From: Tepidicella baoligensis
GTDB taxonomy: Bacteria > Pseudomonadota > Gammaproteobacteria > Burkholderiales > Burkholderiaceae_C
Direction: 5' to 3'
Assembly: GCF_013432195.1 (NCBI RefSeq)
Contig: NZ_JACCDB010000001.1
Span: 124,001 to 188,000 of the forward strand
DNA length: 64,000 nucleotides
The notes under the pieces are model-generated. The model saw only the letters and a list, made by a program, of their open reading frames with translations. It did not search any database and was not told where the DNA came from. A program made the translations under genes and the position numbers. Below are positions 38,126 to 49,423 of the stretch, one piece after another (positions within the stretch are counted from its first letter, which is position 1; each line of letters starts with the position of its first letter).

Positions 38126-38273
38126 GTCTAACTCCAGAGTCGGGGTGCAAACCCCATGATTGAAGGGATTCTATGTCGGGCGCAGGGTTCAACCCGATCG
38201 CATCCGACTATTGTCCCAGATATGCGTGACGGCTGATGGAAATTCAAACCCGGGCAGACCCTGAACCGCGGCT

Positions 38274-38633
38274 TCAGCCCTTGAACCAGGGCCGCGGCCC
38301 GCCCATGACATGCACATGCAGGTGATGCACTTCCTGCCCTCCCTCGGCCCCGGTGTTGCAGACGATGCGGAACCCGCCCTCCGGATAGGGGTTGCAGCCC
38401 TGTTCCAAGGCCAGTTTCGGCGCCAGCACCATGATCCTGCCCATGAGCCGTTCGTGCTCCGGCGTCAACTGCGCCATGGAGGGCAGGTGCAGCTTGGGCA
38501 CCATGAGGAAATGAACCGGCGCCCAGGGGTGAATGTCGTGGAAGGCAAAGATGTCGTCGTCCTCATAGACCTTGCGGCTCGGGATCTGACCGGCAATGAT
38601 CTTGCAAAAAATGCAGTTCGGATCGTGGTTCAT
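38274..38633 (-). CDS. HIT-family nucleotide hydrolase (HinT-like)
   Basis: This 119-residue protein has the histidine triad HHLHVHVMGG at the C terminus and the zinc-type N terminus CIFCKIIAGQIPS, typical of HinT purine nucleoside phosphoramidases. The start MNHDPNC at 38633 gives the normal family length. It lies between a DUF4870 gene (35-nt gap) and tatA, an arrangement usual downstream of the his cluster. Confidence 0.93.
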   Translation of the reverse strand: MNHDPNCIFCKIIAGQIPSRKVYEDDDIFAFHDIHPWAPVHFLMVPKLHLPSMAQLTPEHERLMGRIMVLAPKLALEQGCNPYPEGGFRIVCNTGAEGGQEVHHLHVHVMGGPRPWFKG

Positions 38634-38668
38634 GGCGAAAGCTGTCAAAACTGTCCAAAAACAGGGGG

Positions 38669-39031
38669 TTAGACGGGCATGGGCTTGCGGTCGCTCCAAT
38701 AGAGCCAGCCCTTGACGATGCGGTAGATCGACCAGACGGCGGTGGCAAACAGGATCACGAAACCGATCAGAATGACCATGGACAACACCCCGATGACGCT
38801 CCAGAGCAATGCCCACCAGAAGGTGCGTATCTGCCAGGTGAAATGGCTTTCGTAGAGGGTGCCAGCGGCGTCCTCGCGCTTGACGTAGTTGATGACGATG
38901 GCCACGATGGCGCTGATCCCGATCAACCACGACAGCGCATAGAGGATGTAGATCACCAGCGTGATCTGGCGCAGGCTGGCCAGTTGCTCCGGGGTCTTGG
39001 CGATCACGTCGAAGGTACGGTCATCGGTCAT
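38669..39031 (-). CDS. DUF4870-like membrane protein
   Basis: This 120-residue protein has about three hydrophobic segments (near residues 23-50 and two in 68-108) and the pattern of small DUF4870 (Tic20-like) proteins: an N-terminal soluble stretch, [20 protein letters not shown], then [18 protein letters not shown]. Function is unknown. It overlaps hisE by 11 nt and so belongs to the end of the his transcript. Confidence 0.82.
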   Translation of the reverse strand: MTDDRTFDVIAKTPEQLASLRQITLVIYILYALSWLIGISAIVAIVINYVKREDAAGTLYESHFTWQIRTFWWALLWSVIGVLSMVILIGFVILFATAVWSIYRIVKGWLYWSDRKPMPV

Positions 39032-39461
39032 GCGTTGCCTTTCCGATCAAAAAGGATGGGCCAGACTCCTGGCTTTCGCGCGCTTTGGCCTTGCGCAAGG
39101 CCTTTTCCTCCAGGCCGCTTAGACCCTCCCGACGAGCCAGCTCGGCCACCACGTCGGCAGGGCTCAGGCCGAAATGGGCCAGCGCGATCATGCTGTGGAA
39201 CCACAGGTCGGCCACTTCACCCACCAGCGCCTGAGGCGTGCCCTGCCCATGCTGCAGATCCTTGGCAGCCATCATGGCTTCGCCCGCTTCCTCGCCGATT
39301 TTCTTCAGAAAAGCGTCTGGCCCCTTGTGCAGCAGACGGGCCACATAGCTGGTCTCGGGGTCGCCGCCGTTGGCAGGCTTGCGGCTGTCGATAACGGCAG
39401 CGAGGCGCTGCAGCGTATCGGTGGCGGTGAGCGATTCACTGGAGGCACTCATGACGGTCAT
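39021..39461 (-). CDS. hisE: Phosphoribosyl-ATP diphosphatase HisE
   Basis: This protein of up to 146 residues catalyses step 2 of histidine synthesis. Conserved: [20 protein letters not shown] and [16 protein letters not shown], the MazG-like metal site. The ATG at 39461 overlaps the hisI stop by 4 nt; a Met three codons later also fits. The C-terminal 30 residues ([10 protein letters not shown] and beyond) are less conserved. Here HisE and HisI are separate proteins, not the fused form of enterobacteria. Confidence 0.93.
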   Translation of the reverse strand: MTVMSASSESLTATDTLQRLAAVIDSRKPANGGDPETSYVARLLHKGPDAFLKKIGEEAGEAMMAAKDLQHGQGTPQALVGEVADLWFHSMIALAHFGLSPADVVAELARREGLSGLEEKALRKAKARESQESGPSFLIGKATHDR

Positions 39462-39859
39462 TTGTAAATGGATTCGGGGTCTTTGAGCACGGGTTCGACC
39501 GCCTGCCAGTGGCCGCCCTGTGCATCGGCTTCGTAGCGCTGGAAGAAGCAGCTATGGCGGCCGGTGTGGCAGGCGATGCCAGGCTCATGGCCCAACTGGG
39601 TCACCTTGAGCAGGACCACGTCGTTGTCGCAATCCAGGCGAATCTCGTGTACCGTCTGCACATGGCCGGACTCTTCACCCTTGAACCAGAGTTTGCCACG
39701 CGAGCGGCTGTAATACACCGCACGCCCCAGTTCGGCCGTTTTCTGTAACGCCTCGCGGTTCATCCAGGCGAACATCAGCACGTCACCCGTGGCCTGTTCC
39801 TGCGCGATCACGGGCACCAAGCCTTGCGCATCCCATTGGACTGCATCGAGCCAGTTCAT
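39458..39859 (-). CDS. hisI: Phosphoribosyl-AMP cyclohydrolase HisI
   Basis: This 133-residue enzyme opens the purine ring in step 3 of histidine synthesis. Key elements: [30 protein letters not shown], the zinc/magnesium site [12 protein letters not shown] and HTGRHSCFF. The start MNWLDAVQW at 39859 gives the usual length and is 11 nt after hisF. It overlaps hisE by 4 nt. Confidence 0.95.
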   Translation of the reverse strand: MNWLDAVQWDAQGLVPVIAQEQATGDVLMFAWMNREALQKTAELGRAVYYSRSRGKLWFKGEESGHVQTVHEIRLDCDNDVVLLKVTQLGHEPGIACHTGRHSCFFQRYEADAQGGHWQAVEPVLKDPESIYK

Positions 39860-39870
39860 GTGCTTGCCCT

Positions 39871-40671
<801 letters not shown>

Positions 40672-40677
40672 CAGGCT

Positions 40678-41418
40678 TCAGCCGTTGAGTTCATCGGCCA
40701 GGCGCTGGGCGGCCTCGAAATCGAGGTCGCCGCTGTAGATGGAACGACCACAGATCACCCCTTCGACACCTTCGTCCTCCACCGCGCAGAGCTGGCGAAT
40801 GTCTTCCAGGTTGGACAGGCCACCGGAGGCGATCACGGGAATGGTCAACGCCTGCGCCAGCTTGACGGTGGCCTCGATGTTGATGCCGCTGAGCATGCCA
40901 TCGCGGCCGATGTCGGTGTAGATGATGGACTCGACACCGTAGTCCTCGAACTTCCTGCCCAGGTCCACCACCTCGTGGCCGGTGAGCTTGCTCCAACCGT
41001 CGGTGGCCACTTTGCCGTCCTTGGCGTCCAGGCCGACGATGATGTGACCGGGAAAGGCGGTGCAGGCGTCCTGCAGGAAGCCGGGGTTCTTCACCGCGGC
41101 GGTACCGATGATGACGTAGCGCAGCCCGGCGTCGAGGTAGCGCTCGATGGTGTCGAGATCGCGAATCCCCCCGCCGAGCTGTACGTCCACCTCGTCGCCC
41201 ACCTCCTGGAGGACGCGGCGGATCGCGGCTTCGTTCTTGGGCTTGCCGGCAAAGGCGCCGTTGAGATCCACCAGATGCACCCGGCGCGCGCCCTTGCTGA
41301 CCCAGTTGCGGGCCATGGCGGCGGGGTCGTCGCTGAACACAGTGGATTGGTCCATGTCGCCTTGTTTGAGGCGCACGCATTGGCCGTCTTTCAAGTCGAT
41401 GGCAGGGATCAGCAGCAT
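40678..41418 (-). CDS. hisA: ProFAR isomerase HisA
   Basis: This 246-residue TIM barrel opens the ribose ring of ProFAR (step 4 of histidine synthesis). Hallmarks: [20 protein letters not shown] (catalytic Asp), [36 protein letters not shown] (second Asp) and [14 protein letters not shown]. The start at 41418 is the natural N terminus; the open frame upstream runs antisense over hisH. It is 5 nt from hisH. Confidence 0.97.
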   Translation of the reverse strand: MLLIPAIDLKDGQCVRLKQGDMDQSTVFSDDPAAMARNWVSKGARRVHLVDLNGAFAGKPKNEAAIRRVLQEVGDEVDVQLGGGIRDLDTIERYLDAGLRYVIIGTAAVKNPGFLQDACTAFPGHIIVGLDAKDGKVATDGWSKLTGHEVVDLGRKFEDYGVESIIYTDIGRDGMLSGINIEATVKLAQALTIPVIASGGLSNLEDIRQLCAVEDEGVEGVICGRSIYSGDLDFEAAQRLADELNG

Positions 41419-41423
41419 GGCGG

Positions 41424-42089
41424 TCAGGGGTTCCAGTGCAGGAAGTTGCGGTACAGCGCCAAGCCTTGGTCGGCGCTCTTTTCGGGGTGAAACTGGGTGG
41501 CGAACAGGTTGTCGCGCGCCACGGCGCTGGTGAAACGGATGCCGTAGTCGGTCTCGCCCACGCTGTGCATCGGGTTGGCCGGTCGGGCGTAGAAACTGTG
41601 CACGAAGTAGTAATAGCTGCCGTCCGGTATGCCCGCCCACATGGTGTGCGCCGGGCCGCGGCCCAAGTCGTGGAACACCTGGTTCCACCCCATCTGGGGC
41701 ACTTTGTAGCGGCTGCCGTCGGGCTGGGTCTGGCCTTCGAGTCGAAAGCGCACCACCTCACCCGGAATCAGACCCAGACCGGCTGTATCCCCCTCCTCGC
41801 TGTGATCGAACAGCATCTGCATGCCCACGCACACGCCAAACAGCGGCTTGAGGGCGGCCGCTTCCAGCACGGCGTCGCGCAAGCCACTGCGAGCCAGCTC
41901 GGCCATGCAGTCGGGCATGGCCCCCTGGCCGGGCAAGACCACCCGATGCGCATCGCGCACCACTTTCGGGTCGGACGTGACCACCACGTCCACATGATCC
42001 ACCGCGGTGGCGGCGTGCATGACGGCCTGTGCCACAGAGCGCAGGTTGCCCATGCCGTAATCGACCACGGCCACGATCTGTCGGTTCAT
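41424..42089 (-). CDS. hisH: Imidazole glycerol phosphate synthase glutaminase subunit HisH
   Basis: This 221-residue class I amidotransferase supplies ammonia to HisF. The nucleophile Cys lies in [12 protein letters not shown] and the His/Glu pair in [10 protein letters not shown]-terminal [15 protein letters not shown] is typical. It follows hisB after 40 nt. Confidence 0.96.
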   Translation of the reverse strand: MNRQIVAVVDYGMGNLRSVAQAVMHAATAVDHVDVVVTSDPKVVRDAHRVVLPGQGAMPDCMAELARSGLRDAVLEAAALKPLFGVCVGMQMLFDHSEEGDTAGLGLIPGEVVRFRLEGQTQPDGSRYKVPQMGWNQVFHDLGRGPAHTMWAGIPDGSYYYFVHSFYARPANPMHSVGETDYGIRFTSAVARDNLFATQFHPEKSADQGLALYRNFLHWNP

Positions 42090-42129
42090 CGTAGGAAACG
42101 GTTCAGGCGAGCGAACACGGTGTCAGGAA

Positions 42130-42756
42130 TTACAGGGAGCCTTTGGTGGAAGGAATCACATCACCCAGTCGCGGGTCGTGCTCCAGGGCGGCACGAAGGG
42201 CGCGGGCGAAGGCCTTGAAAATCGTCTCGCACTGGTGGTGCGCGTTCACACCCTTGAGGTTGTCGATGTGCAGCGTGACACCGGCGTGGTTGACAAAGCC
42301 TTGAAAGAACTCGAAGACGAGCTGGGTGTCGAGCTGGCCGATCATGGCGGCGGTGAACCTCACGTCCATGTGCAGACCGGGACGACCCGAGAAATCCACC
42401 ACCACGCGGCTCAGCGCCTCGTCCAGCGGCACGTAGGCATGGCCGTAACGGCGGATGCCTTTTTTGTCGCCCACGGCTTTCGCAAACGCCTGCCCCAGGG
42501 TGATGCCGATGTCTTCCACGGTATGGTGGCCGTCGATGTGCAAGTCGCCGTCGCACTGCACGTCCAGGTCGATCAGGCCGTGGCGGGCGATCTGGTCGAG
42601 CATGTGGTCCAGAAAGCCGATGCCGGTGTGCAGACGTGACTGTCCCGTGCCGTCGAGATTGATGGCGACACGAATCTGGGTTTCGGCAGTTCGGCGTTGC
42701 ACGTCGGCACGGCGAGCGGCGACGGACGCAAGGGTGGCAGGCAGTTGTTGGGTCAC
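42130..42756 (-). CDS. hisB: Imidazole glycerol phosphate dehydratase HisB (monofunctional)
   Basis: This 208-residue dehydratase has the manganese-site motifs [25 protein letters not shown] and [13 protein letters not shown]. It is the monofunctional form: there is no N-terminal histidinol-phosphatase domain, and no hisN gene is visible in the window. It starts 4 nt after hisC ends. Confidence 0.96.
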   Translation of the reverse strand: MTQQLPATLASVAARRADVQRRTAETQIRVAINLDGTGQSRLHTGIGFLDHMLDQIARHGLIDLDVQCDGDLHIDGHHTVEDIGITLGQAFAKAVGDKKGIRRYGHAYVPLDEALSRVVVDFSGRPGLHMDVRFTAAMIGQLDTQLVFEFFQGFVNHAGVTLHIDNLKGVNAHHQCETIFKAFARALRAALEHDPRLGDVIPSTKGSL

Positions 42757-42760
42757 GGTG

Positions 42761-43876
42761 TTACAGGGCTAGGCGCAGGGCTTGGAGCATCTGCGCGTTT
42801 TCGGCGGGTGTGCCCACGGTCAGGCGCAGGCAGCGCGCCACCAATGGATGCATTGTAGAAACATTCTTCACCAGGACGCCAGCGGCCTTCATGCCGGCAA
42901 AGACACGGTCGGCATCGGGCACCCGCACCAGCACCATGTTGGCCTCGCTCGGGAAGGGGTGCACACCCGGCAAGTCGGACAGAGCCACGAGGAGTTTCTC
43001 GCGTTCGGCCCGGATGGCGGCCGCCTGGGCTGCGAACACCTCGGCATGTTCGAGCGCGAACAGGGCGCACTCGGCATTGAGCACACTGACGTTGTAGGGC
43101 GGCCGAACCTTGTCGATCTCGCGTACCAGCGCCTCGGCACCGATCAGGTAGCCCAAGCGCACCCCAGCCAAACCGAATTTGGAGAGCGTGCGCATGAGCA
43201 GCACGTGGGCGTTGGCCGCAGGCTCGGCATGCATCTCATCCAGCCACGTGCGGCTGGCAAAGGGCTGGTAGGCCTCGTCGATGACCACCAGCCCGCTGAA
43301 TTCGGCGGCGGCGGCAATGAGGCGGCGCATCACGGCGGCGTCCCACAGATTGGCAGTGGGGTTGTTTGGATAGGCGAGGTAGGTGATCGCGGGCCGATGC
43401 TGGCGCATGGCAGCCAGCATGGCTGCTTCGTCCAGCTCGAAATCGGTCGTGAGCGGCACACCGTGGAACCCCAACCCTTGCAACTGGGCACTCATCCCGT
43501 ACATCACAAAACCGGGCACGGGCGCCAGGATCGAGGCGCCGGGCACATCACAGGCCATGGCCAGCAGCGAAATCAGCTCGTCGGAACCGTTGCCCAGCAT
43601 CAGCGCGCACCCCGCTGGCACCCGCACATGACGGGCCAGGGCCTGACGCAGGTCATCGATACGGGCACCGGGGTAGCGGTTGATGGCCACCTGCCCCAGC
43701 CGTTCGCCCAGCGCCACCTGCAGCGCCGGCGGCAGACCATAGGGGTTTTCCATGGCGTCGAGCTTGACCATGCCGGTAGCGTCCTGTACCGCATAGGCGT
43801 GGATGCCCTGAATATCGCGGCGGATGCGGGCACTGAGCACGCTTTCTATGAGAGAGGAACGGCCGACGGTCGTCAT
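42761..43876 (-). CDS. hisC: Histidinol-phosphate aminotransferase HisC
   Basis: This 371-residue PLP enzyme of fold type I has [13 protein letters not shown] at the N terminus, [20 protein letters not shown]-type sequence (here [10 protein letters not shown]), DEAYQPFA and the PLP lysine in [16 protein letters not shown]. It makes histidinol phosphate. Its start overlaps the hisD stop by 4 nt. Confidence 0.95.
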   Translation of the reverse strand: MTTVGRSSLIESVLSARIRRDIQGIHAYAVQDATGMVKLDAMENPYGLPPALQVALGERLGQVAINRYPGARIDDLRQALARHVRVPAGCALMLGNGSDELISLLAMACDVPGASILAPVPGFVMYGMSAQLQGLGFHGVPLTTDFELDEAAMLAAMRQHRPAITYLAYPNNPTANLWDAAVMRRLIAAAAEFSGLVVIDEAYQPFASRTWLDEMHAEPAANAHVLLMRTLSKFGLAGVRLGYLIGAEALVREIDKVRPPYNVSVLNAECALFALEHAEVFAAQAAAIRAEREKLLVALSDLPGVHPFPSEANMVLVRVPDADRVFAGMKAAGVLVKNVSTMHPLVARCLRLTVGTPAENAQMLQALRLAL

Positions 43877-45201
43877 GGCTTGAACCTCATCTCCGCTGCG
43901 CGGGCATGTGCCTGCAGGCCCTCGCCATGGGCCAGCACCGATGCGATCTGCCCCAGCTGGCGCGCGCCGGTCTCACTGACCTCGATCAGGCTGCTGCGTT
44001 TCTGGAAGTCGTAGACCCCCAGTGGGCTGGAAAAGCGCGCGGTGCCGCTGGTGGGCAGCACGTGGTTGGGGCCGGCGCAGTAGTCGCCCAGGCTTTCGCT
44101 GGTGTAAGCGCCCAGAAAAATGGCTCCGGCGTGCTTGAGCAGCGGCTCCCAGCGCTGCGGCTCGCGGCTCGACACTTCGAGGTGTTCGGGCGCGATGCGG
44201 TTGCTGATGGCACAAGCCTCGTCCATGCTGCGGGTGAGGATGAGCGCACCGCGGCCGTTGAGGCTTTTGGCGATGATGTCGGCACGCGGCATGGTGGGCA
44301 GCAGACGGTCGATGGCGGCCTGCACCGCGTCGAGGTAGGCCGCGTCCGGACACAGCAGGATGGACTGCGCGAGCTCGTCGTGTTCGGCCTGGGAGAACAG
44401 GTCCATCGCCACCCAGTCGGCGGGGGTGGTGCCGTCGGCCAGCACCAGGATTTCGCTCGGGCCGGCGATCATGTCGATGCCCACGGTGCCGAACACCCGC
44501 TTCTTGGCGCTGGCCACATAGGCATTGCCGGGGCCGGTGATCTTGTCCACCTTGGGTACCGTCTGGGTGCCGTAGGCCAGCGCGGCCACGGCCTGCGCCC
44601 CACCGATGGTGAAGGCGCGGCTCACGCCTGCCACATAGGCGGCGGCCAGCACCAGCGCGTTCTTTTCACCTCGCGGCGTGGGCACCACCATGACGATCTC
44701 GCCCACACCCGCCACATGCGCCGGGATGGCGTTCATCAGCACCGATGACGGGTAGGCCGCCTTGCCGCCGGGCACGTAGATGCCGACGCTGTCCAGCGGC
44801 GTGACCTTCTGGCCCAGCAGGGTGCCGTCCTCGTCGCGGTAGGCCCAGCTTTCGCCGCAGGCCTTCTTCTGCGCCTCGTGGTAGCGGCGCACCCGATCGG
44901 CGGCTTGTTGTAGCGCCTCGCGCTGGGTCGCTGGTAGGCTGTCGAACGCGGCTTTCAGTTCGGTCTGGGTCAGCTCCAGCTCGGTCAAGGCAGCGGCGCT
45001 CAGGCCATCGAAGCGTTGGGTGTAATCGAGCACGGCGGCGTCGCCACGGGCCTTCACGTCGGCCAGGATGTCGGCCACCCGCTGTTCGATGGCGGCGTCG
45101 GTCTCGGCCGACCAGTGCAGGCGTTGCTGGAAGCGGGCCTCGAAATCGGGGTCGGCGGTGTTGAGCCGCAGGGGAATGGCTTGCAGCATGGCATCGGTCA
45201 T
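43873..45201 (-). CDS. hisD: Histidinol dehydrogenase HisD
   Basis: This 442-residue zinc enzyme carries out the last two oxidations of histidine synthesis. Hallmarks: [58 protein letters not shown] and [12 protein letters not shown]. The ATG at 45201 overlaps the hisG stop by 4 nt and gives the family length. Confidence 0.97.
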   Translation of the reverse strand: MTDAMLQAIPLRLNTADPDFEARFQQRLHWSAETDAAIEQRVADILADVKARGDAAVLDYTQRFDGLSAAALTELELTQTELKAAFDSLPATQREALQQAADRVRRYHEAQKKACGESWAYRDEDGTLLGQKVTPLDSVGIYVPGGKAAYPSSVLMNAIPAHVAGVGEIVMVVPTPRGEKNALVLAAAYVAGVSRAFTIGGAQAVAALAYGTQTVPKVDKITGPGNAYVASAKKRVFGTVGIDMIAGPSEILVLADGTTPADWVAMDLFSQAEHDELAQSILLCPDAAYLDAVQAAIDRLLPTMPRADIIAKSLNGRGALILTRSMDEACAISNRIAPEHLEVSSREPQRWEPLLKHAGAIFLGAYTSESLGDYCAGPNHVLPTSGTARFSSPLGVYDFQKRSSLIEVSETGARQLGQIASVLAHGEGLQAHARAAEMRFKP

Positions 45202-45884
45202 GGGGTCGTCCCTTGCGGTTGGCTGGCCCGGGCAAAGGCATCCAGGATGGGGCGCAGGGCTTCGCGCTTGACCTTGAGCGCTCCCTGGTTCACCACCAGG
45301 CGCGAGGAAATGTCCATGATGCGCTCCACCTCCACCAGTTGGTTGGCCTTGAGGGTGTTGCCGGTGGACACCAGATCGACGATGGCGTCGGCCAGGCCGG
45401 TCAGCGGCGCCAGCTCCATGCTGCCGTAGAGTTTGATCAAGTCCACATGCACGCCTTTGCTGGCAAAGAATTCGCGTGCGATGGCCACGTACTTGGTCGC
45501 CACCTTGAGACGCGCGCCCTGACGCACCGCGCGGGCATAGTCGAAGTCGGCGCGCACGGCCACGCTCATGCGGCACTTGGCAATGCCCAAATCGAGCGGC
45601 TGGTACAGCCCCACATTGCCGGCTCCACCCCACTCGGCTTCGTGTTCCAGCAGGGTGTCCTTGCCGCACACGCCCAGGTCGGCTCCGCCGTACTGTACGT
45701 AAGTGGGCACATCGGAGGCGCGCACCAGCACCACTTTCACGTCGGGACGGTTGGTGGGCAGAATCAGCTTGCGTGACTGCTCCGGATCTTCGAGCACCTG
45801 TATGCCGGCGGCCGCCAGCAGCGGCAAGGTTTCTTCAAAAATGCGGCCCTTGGACAGGGCCAGGGTCAAAGGGCTGGCGCTCAT
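45198..45884 (-). CDS. hisG: ATP phosphoribosyltransferase HisG, short form
   Basis: This 228-residue enzyme commits to histidine synthesis. Hallmarks: [39 protein letters not shown] and the phosphate-binding [15 protein letters not shown]. It lacks the C-terminal regulatory domain of long HisG, so it belongs to the short class that normally needs the HisRS-like partner HisZ; no hisZ is in the window. It overlaps hisD and murA by 4 nt each. Confidence 0.96.
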   Translation of the reverse strand: MSASPLTLALSKGRIFEETLPLLAAAGIQVLEDPEQSRKLILPTNRPDVKVVLVRASDVPTYVQYGGADLGVCGKDTLLEHEAEWGGAGNVGLYQPLDLGIAKCRMSVAVRADFDYARAVRQGARLKVATKYVAIAREFFASKGVHVDLIKLYGSMELAPLTGLADAIVDLVSTGNTLKANQLVEVERIMDISSRLVVNQGALKVKREALRPILDAFARASQPQGTTP

Positions 45885-47155
45885 GAGAGCCTTTCGATGT
45901 CTGCGCCCAGGGCGCGCAGTTTCACTTCCATCTGGTCGTAGCCGCGGTCCAGGTGATAGATGCGGTCCACCACCGTTTCACCCTCGGCCACCAACCCGGC
46001 AATCACCAAACTGGCCGAAGCCCGCAGGTCGGTCGCCATGACGGTGGCCCCCGACAGGCGCTCGACACCTTCGACCAGGGCCACGCGCCCATCGATGTGG
46101 ATCTTGGCGCCCAGGCGCTGCAACTCCTGCACGTGCATGAAGCGATTTTCGAAGATGGTCTCGGTCACGCTGCTGGCGCCCTGGGCCACGCAATTGAGCG
46201 CCATGAACTGGGCCTGCATATCGGTCGGAAAACCGGGGTATTCGGTGGTGCGAAAGGTCTGGGCCTTGAGCGATGCAGCACCAGGCGAGACCACCTCCAG
46301 ACCATCGGGCATCTCTTGCACCTGCACCCCGGCATCGCGCAACTTGTCGATCACGGCATCCAGATGATCGCCACGCGCACGGCGCAGCTGGGCCTCGCCT
46401 CCCGTGGCCGCCACCGCACACAAGAAGGTGCCCGCCTCGATGCGGTCGGCCACCACCGTATGGTCGCAGCCGTCCAGGCGCTCCACCCCCTGGATGCGAA
46501 TGCGGCTGGTGCCGTGGCCCTCGATCTTGGCCCCCATCTTGATGAGCATTTCGGCCAAATCCGTGACCTCGGGCTCCTGGGCGGCATTCTCGAGCACCGT
46601 TTCGCCTTCGGCCAACACGGCAGCCATCAGGAGGTTCTCGGTCCCGGTGACCGTGATCATGTCGGTGGTGATGCGCGCGCCCTTGAGCCGCGTCTGGCCA
46701 GCCGGCAACTGGGCCACCATGTAGCCGTGCTCCACCACGATTTCGGCCCCCATGGCCTGCAGGCCCTTGATGTGCTGGTCCACTGGGCGCGAGCCGATGG
46801 CACAGCCCCCGGGCAGCGAAACTTTGGCACGCCCCCAACGCGCCAGCAAGGGCCCCAATACCAGCACCGAGGCGCGCATGGTCTTGACCAGATCGTAGGG
46901 AGCCAGCGGGTCGATGGGGTCGGCCGCGTGCAGCGTCAAGCCGCCGCGCTCGCCATGCACCTGGGTCTGTACACCCATGTTTTCCAACAGCTTGCGCATG
47001 GTGGCCACGTCGCGCAGGCGCGGCACGTTGCGCAGCATCACCGGCTGGTCGGTCAGCAAGGCCGCACAGAGTTCGGGCAAGGCGGCGTTCTTGGCGCCCG
47101 AGATCGTGATGTCTCCATGGAGGCGGCGTCCGCCGCGAATGCGCAATTGGTCCAT
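45881..47155 (-). CDS. murA: UDP-N-acetylglucosamine 1-carboxyvinyltransferase MurA
   Basis: This 424-residue enzyme transfers enolpyruvate to UDP-GlcNAc, the first step of peptidoglycan precursor synthesis. The fosfomycin-target Cys118 is present ([16 protein letters not shown]), as are [28 protein letters not shown] and the C-terminal [16 protein letters not shown]. It lies 7 nt after the BolA-like gene and overlaps hisG by 4 nt. Confidence 0.97.
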   Translation of the reverse strand: MDQLRIRGGRRLHGDITISGAKNAALPELCAALLTDQPVMLRNVPRLRDVATMRKLLENMGVQTQVHGERGGLTLHAADPIDPLAPYDLVKTMRASVLVLGPLLARWGRAKVSLPGGCAIGSRPVDQHIKGLQAMGAEIVVEHGYMVAQLPAGQTRLKGARITTDMITVTGTENLLMAAVLAEGETVLENAAQEPEVTDLAEMLIKMGAKIEGHGTSRIRIQGVERLDGCDHTVVADRIEAGTFLCAVAATGGEAQLRRARGDHLDAVIDKLRDAGVQVQEMPDGLEVVSPGAASLKAQTFRTTEYPGFPTDMQAQFMALNCVAQGASSVTETIFENRFMHVQELQRLGAKIHIDGRVALVEGVERLSGATVMATDLRASASLVIAGLVAEGETVVDRIYHLDRGYDQMEVKLRALGADIERLS

Positions 47156-47162
47156 GGGTGAA

Positions 47163-47411
47163 TCAGCGTTGGGCGGCCCATTCGGCCGGGGTGTAGGTTT
47201 TCATGGACAAGGCATGGACCTCATCGGTCTGGATGCGCTGGCCCAAGGTGGCATAGACCTGCTGGTGGCGCTGGATCAGCCGCTTGCCCTCGAAAGCCGG
47301 AGAAACGATCACCGCCGACCAGTGCCGACCGTCACCCGACACCTCGATGTGATCACAGGGCAGCCCTTGGGCAATGAGGGATTGCAGTTCATCTGCCGTC
47401 ATATCGATCAA
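47163..47411 (-). CDS. BolA family protein (IbaG-like)
   Basis: This 82-residue protein has the BolA fold pattern with the conserved [18 protein letters not shown] helix and the [11 protein letters not shown] strand. In IbaG/BolA2-type proteins this surface binds monothiol glutaredoxins carrying 2Fe-2S clusters. Short length and position beside murA and an ABC-2 exporter match E. coli ibaG (yrbA). A Met four codons in (MTADELQS) is an alternative start. It lies 3 nt from the exporter permease gene. Confidence 0.9.
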   Translation of the reverse strand: MIDMTADELQSLIAQGLPCDHIEVSGDGRHWSAVIVSPAFEGKRLIQRHQQVYATLGQRIQTDEVHALSMKTYTPAEWAAQR

Positions 47412-47414
47412 CGT

Positions 47415-48170
47415 TCAGTGTCTGATCTTGTAACCCGTCTTGAGCAGGTGCAGGGCCAAGCCCCCCACCGCCAGGAAGGCCGTGGCGACGATCGCCAGGC
47501 TGAACCAGGGCGAGACATCTCCCTGCCCGAAGAAGCCATAGCGGAAACCATCGATCATGTAGAAAAAAGGATTCAGATGACTCACCTGCTGCCAGAAGCC
47601 CGGCAGCGAGTGGATGGAGTAGAACACACCGCTCAGGAATGTGGCCGGCATGATGATGAAATTCTGGAAAGCCGCCATCTGGTCGAATTTTTCGGCCCAG
47701 AGACCGGCGATCACGCCCAGTGAACCCAGCAGTCCCGCTCCAAGAAACGCGAACACCGCGATCCACCCGGGCGCCACGAACGTCAGGTCGGTGAACCAGA
47801 CCGTGACCAGCAACACCCCCAGGCCCACCACCAGTCCGCGCACGATGGACGAGCCCACATAGGCCACAAACCAGGCCCAGTGCGACAGCGGGGTGAGCAG
47901 GATGAACACCAGATTGCCCATGACCTTGCTCTGGATCAGGCTGGACGAGCTGTTCGCAAAGGCGTTCTGGAGCACGCTCATCATGATGAGCCCGGGCAGC
48001 AAGAAGGCGGTATAGCTGACCGTGTCGTAGACCTTCACGTGGTCTTCCAGCACATGCCCAAAGATGAGCAGGTAGAGAATGGCCGTCATCACCGGAGCGG
48101 CCACGGTTTGGAAACCGACCTTCCAGAAGCGCAGGACTTCCTTGTAGAACAGGGTTTGCCAGCCGTTCAT
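47415..48170 (-). CDS. ABC-2 type exporter permease (YadH-like)
   Basis: This 251-residue membrane protein has six hydrophobic segments and the ABC2_membrane pattern: WQTLFYKEVLRFWKVGFQT at the N terminus, LLPGLIMMSVLQNAF and SGVFYSIHSLPGFWQQVSHL. It pairs with the ATPase encoded just upstream, whose stop overlaps its start by 4 nt. The substrate is unknown; YadGH-like pairs are usually annotated as multidrug or lipid exporters without proof. Confidence 0.9.
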   Translation of the reverse strand: MNGWQTLFYKEVLRFWKVGFQTVAAPVMTAILYLLIFGHVLEDHVKVYDTVSYTAFLLPGLIMMSVLQNAFANSSSSLIQSKVMGNLVFILLTPLSHWAWFVAYVGSSIVRGLVVGLGVLLVTVWFTDLTFVAPGWIAVFAFLGAGLLGSLGVIAGLWAEKFDQMAAFQNFIIMPATFLSGVFYSIHSLPGFWQQVSHLNPFFYMIDGFRYGFFGQGDVSPWFSLAIVATAFLAVGGLALHLLKTGYKIRH

Positions 48171-49108
48171 GCATTCGCCTCCACGGTTTGCGAGCGCATG
48201 GGTGCTGCTGTTGCCGTCATCAGGTCGAGAAAGACATCCTCCAGATCGGCCTTGCTGATCTCGATGTCCTCCACGGTCAGGCCGGCCTCCCGCACGACGG
48301 CCAGGATGCGCTCGACCTCGGCGGCGTCGTGCACGGGCAACTGCACGAAACGCCCCGTCACCCGGGCCTGGCTGGCCAGCGGCTCAGGCAAGGGTTGATC
48401 GGTTTTGAAGCGCAACACTTTGGCCGAGGCGCGTTTGAGCAGTTCCGACGTTTTTTCCAGTGCGATCACCTGCCCCTGCTTGAGCATGGCGATGCGGCCG
48501 CACAAGGCTTCGGCCTCTTCCAGGTAATGGGTGGTCAGCAACACCGTGCTGCCCTGCTTGTTGAGCTTGGACACGAACTGCCACAAGGTTTGGCGCAACT
48601 CCACGTCCACCCCGGCAGTGGGCTCGTCGAGCACGATGACCGGCGGCTGGTGCACCAGCGCCTGGGCCACCAGCACCCGGCGCTTCATGCCACCCGATAG
48701 CTGGCGCATATTGGCATTGGCCTTGTCGGCCAGTCCCAAACCATCGAGCAGCTCATCGATCCAGGGCCCGTTGTCCCGGATGCCGAAATAGCCTGACTGG
48801 AAACGCAAGGCCTCACGCACGGTGAAAAAGGGGTCGAAGACCAGTTCCTGCGGCACCACACCCAGCCGGCGGCGGGCTTGAGCGTAATCCGTCTGCACAT
48901 CCGCACCATACACCGACACATGTCCGCCGCTGGCGCGGGTGAGTCCGGCCAGAATGCTGATGAGTGTGGTCTTGCCCGCCCCGTTGGGGCCGAGCAAACC
49001 AAAAAACTCACCCGGCTCGATGTCGAACGTCACGCCTTTGAGGGCCTGAAATTCACCGCGGGGCGTGATGTAGGTTTTGGAAACGTTTTGGAAGGAAACG
49101 GCTGGCAT
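48167..49108 (-). CDS. ABC-2 type exporter ATP-binding protein (YadG-like)
   Basis: This 313-residue ABC ATPase has Walker A GPNGAGKTTLISILAG, signature LSGGMKRRVLVAQAL, Walker B VIVLDEPTAGVD and the His loop TTHYLEEAE, with a C-terminal extension of about 80 residues typical of ABC-2 exporters. It is 12 nt downstream of mlaB and overlaps its permease gene by 4 nt. This exporter pair within the mla-murA string is common in Burkholderiales. Confidence 0.92.
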   Translation of the reverse strand: MPAVSFQNVSKTYITPRGEFQALKGVTFDIEPGEFFGLLGPNGAGKTTLISILAGLTRASGGHVSVYGADVQTDYAQARRRLGVVPQELVFDPFFTVREALRFQSGYFGIRDNGPWIDELLDGLGLADKANANMRQLSGGMKRRVLVAQALVHQPPVIVLDEPTAGVDVELRQTLWQFVSKLNKQGSTVLLTTHYLEEAEALCGRIAMLKQGQVIALEKTSELLKRASAKVLRFKTDQPLPEPLASQARVTGRFVQLPVHDAAEVERILAVVREAGLTVEDIEISKADLEDVFLDLMTATAAPMRSQTVEANA

Positions 49109-49120
49109 GGGCCCGACATT

Positions 49121-49414
49121 TTAAGCGGGCAGCAATTCACTCACGCCGTAGAGGGTGGCCAGCGCACGCAGCCGGTCCGGCATGGACTGCACCTTCAACC
49201 GGGCGCCACGGCGCTGGGCCAGCCGGGCGACGGCGAGCAGAGCCGCCAGAACGGAAGAATCGAACACCTGCAGCGCGCGGGCGTCGATACACCACACCGT
49301 CCCTGCGGAGTCCTCGGCCGCAGCCGCAACCACATCCTGGCATCGGCGCACGAAGGCATCCGCCTCCAGATGGGTGAGGCGGGCAGGCAAGGGGGGGAGG
49401 TTTGGGGCGGCCAT
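49121..49414 (-). CDS. mlaB: STAS-domain protein MlaB
   Basis: This 97-residue STAS protein fits MlaB, the cytosolic subunit that stabilises the MlaFE transporter. It has the WCIDARALQVFDSSVLAALL stretch, including the conserved FDSS site that in STAS proteins carries the phospho-acceptor serine/threonine. It follows mlaC after 9 nt. Identity relies partly on position after mlaC. Confidence 0.88.
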   Translation of the reverse strand: MAAPNLPPLPARLTHLEADAFVRRCQDVVAAAAEDSAGTVWCIDARALQVFDSSVLAALLAVARLAQRRGARLKVQSMPDRLRALATLYGVSELLPA

Positions 49415-49423
49415 GGATACCCG

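Noticed and set aside
42130-42756. Bifunctional HisB with histidinol-phosphatase domain
   Set aside because: Length (208 residues) and N terminus show only the dehydratase domain.
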